NCBI GenBank assembly: GCA_005879505.1
Contig: VBKQ01000393.1
Location: 1-7,818 of the forward strand
Direction of reading: 5' to 3'
Origin: Deltaproteobacteria bacterium
GTDB lineage: Bacteria; Myxococcota; Myxococcia; Myxococcales; 40CM-4-68-19
DNA: 7,818 bases
Shown here: one piece after another, positions 7,034 through 7,818 of the stretch
Position numbering within the stretch: position 1 is the first letter of the stretch
Layout: every line of letters starts with the position of its first letter
The notes under the pieces: generated by a model
What the model saw: only the letters and a program-made list of their open reading frames with translations
Database searches by the model: none
What the model was told of the DNA's origin: nothing
Position numbers and translations under genes: made by a program

Positions 7034-7818
7034 TCAGACCACCTTCGCGTCTTCGTGGAGCTTCTTCACCAGCGTCGCCACGTCCGGGACCTTGACGCCG
7101 GCCGCCCGCGCCGGCGGCGCCTCGACCCGCACGACTTTGACTTTCGGCGCCACATCGACCCCGAGCGCGGCGGGCGTGAGCTCCTCGATGGGCTTCTTCT
7201 TCGCCTTCATGATGTTCGGCAGGCTGGCGTAGCGCGGCACGTTCAAGCGCAGGTCGACGGTGATCACGGCGGGAAGCTGGACCTCCAGCACTTCGAGGCC
7301 GCCGTCGACCTCGCGGGCCACCTGCATGGTCTTCTTGTCCGCGCCGAGCTGCAGGCCCGGCTTCTTCGCCTTCTCCTCCGGCGACTCGAGCGACTCCTTC
7401 TTGGAGGCGAAGGTCGCCTGTCCACAGCCGAGATACTCGGCGAGCAGCTGGCCGGTCACGTTGTCGTCCACGTCCACGGCCTGCTTGCCCATGAGGACGA
7501 GGTCGGGCTTCTCTTTGGCGACCACCTTCTGCAACAGGCGCGCTACCGCGTCGCTGTCGAGGAAACCGTCGTGCTTCACGAGGATGCCGCGATCGGCGCC
7601 CATCGCCAGGGCCGAGCGGATCTCCGCTTGCGCGGCGCCGCTCCCGATGCTCACGGCCACCACTTCGGAGGGGGCGTTCGCGTCCCGCACGCGCAGCGCC
7701 TCCTCGACAGCGATCTCGTCGAACGGGTTCGCGCGATAGTTGACGCCTTCGGTGACGATCCAGGAATTGTCTGGCTTCACCTTGATCTTGGACTCGTAGT
7801 CTTCCACTCGCTTGACCG
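7034..7818 (-). CDS. etfB: Electron transfer flavoprotein, beta subunit (N-terminus cut by window edge)
   Basis: 261 complete codons are visible; only the first few residues (typically MKILVT or similar) lie beyond the right edge, since the visible part begins VKRVEDYESKIKVKPD, standard near the EtfB start. A GTG at 7807 is in frame but is the valine of VKRV, not the true start. Conserved parts include NPFDEIAVEEALR, DDNVTGQLLAEYLG (AMP-binding region) and a stretch fitting the EtfB PROSITE-style signature, VAREVDGGLEVLEV through LPAVITV (visible residues 166-187). RYASLPNIMKAKKKP follows, a typical contact with EtfA. A charged insert of roughly 15-20 residues (SPEEKAKKPG..., visible residues about 145-162) is longer than in short EtfB proteins. 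It is the first visible gene of the minus-strand run, so the operon promoter should lie outside the window. Confidence 0.96.
   Translation of the reverse strand, partial: VKRVEDYESKIKVKPDNSWIVTEGVNYRANPFDEIAVEEALRVRDANAPSEVVAVSIGSGAAQAEIRSALAMGADRGILVKHDGFLDSDAVARLLQKVVAKEKPDLVLMGKQAVDVDDNVTGQLLAEYLGCGQATFASKKESLESPEEKAKKPGLQLGADKKTMQVAREVDGGLEVLEVQLPAVITVDLRLNVPRYASLPNIMKAKKKPIEELTPAALGVDVAPKVKVVRVEAPPARAAGVKVPDVATLVKKLHEDAKVV
7039..7045 (-). promoter_or_regulatory. Shine-Dalgarno of etfA inside the end of etfB
   Basis: AAGGTGG on the minus strand, formed by the last sense codons of etfB, sits 7 nt before the etfA ATG. It supports re-initiation by ribosomes finishing etfB and balanced production of the two subunits. 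Confidence 0.65.

Noticed and set aside
1..7818. CRISPR array, tRNA, insertion sequence, prophage or toxin-antitoxin system
   Set aside because: No spaced repeats, cloverleaf-like sequence, transposase motif or flanking inverted repeats were seen by eye; nearly all bases are covered by the listed genes.

Overview
This window is high-GC, densely coding bacterial DNA. Gene content and protein style suggest a Myxococcota (myxobacteria-like) genome: myxobacterial-type EtfBA, an FA2H-like fatty acid hydroxylase and a Nudix/metallo-beta-lactamase fusion. That assignment is inference; no rRNA or marker gene is present to prove it. No tRNA, rRNA, CRISPR array, insertion sequence or phage gene was found.

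Layout. Left part (1-1630, minus strand): a CPBP-family intramembrane protease cut by the left edge, preceded upstream by an FA2H-like fatty acid hydroxylase. Middle (about 1652/1682-3193, plus strand): a single gene divergent from the hydroxylase, encoding a Nudix domain, a metallo-beta-lactamase (MBL) domain and a winged-helix tail. Right part (3190-7818, minus strand): a tight five-gene run read in the order etfB (cut by the right edge), etfA, a Ca2+/H+ exchanger (cax), an EamA-type transporter, and an MBL/beta-CASP-like protein. Gaps are 2 nt (etfB/etfA), 30 nt (etfA/cax), then an 8-nt overlap (cax/eamA) and a 4-nt ATGA overlap (eamA/MBL), which looks like one transcription unit. It converges on the Nudix-MBL gene so closely that both stop codons share the palindrome CTAG.

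Function. EtfBA is the heterodimeric flavoprotein that collects electrons from acyl-CoA and other dehydrogenases and passes them towards the quinone pool. Cax exports Ca2+ using the proton gradient. The FA2H-like enzyme probably makes 2-hydroxy fatty acids, a known component of myxobacterial membrane lipids. The two MBL proteins belong to families that include nucleases, but no substrate can be read from sequence.

Points of most interest: (1) the EamA transporter is broken, with its two halves in different frames and about 35-40 residues missing between them; (2) the beta-CASP-like MBL protein keeps its later metal-site motifs but has lost most of the first HxHxDH motif, so it may be a pseudo-enzyme; (3) the Nudix-MBL-winged helix fusion joins a NUDT19-like module to a LACTB2-like module. 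I saw no clearly new multi-gene system; these are single-gene oddities in an otherwise ordinary chromosomal region.
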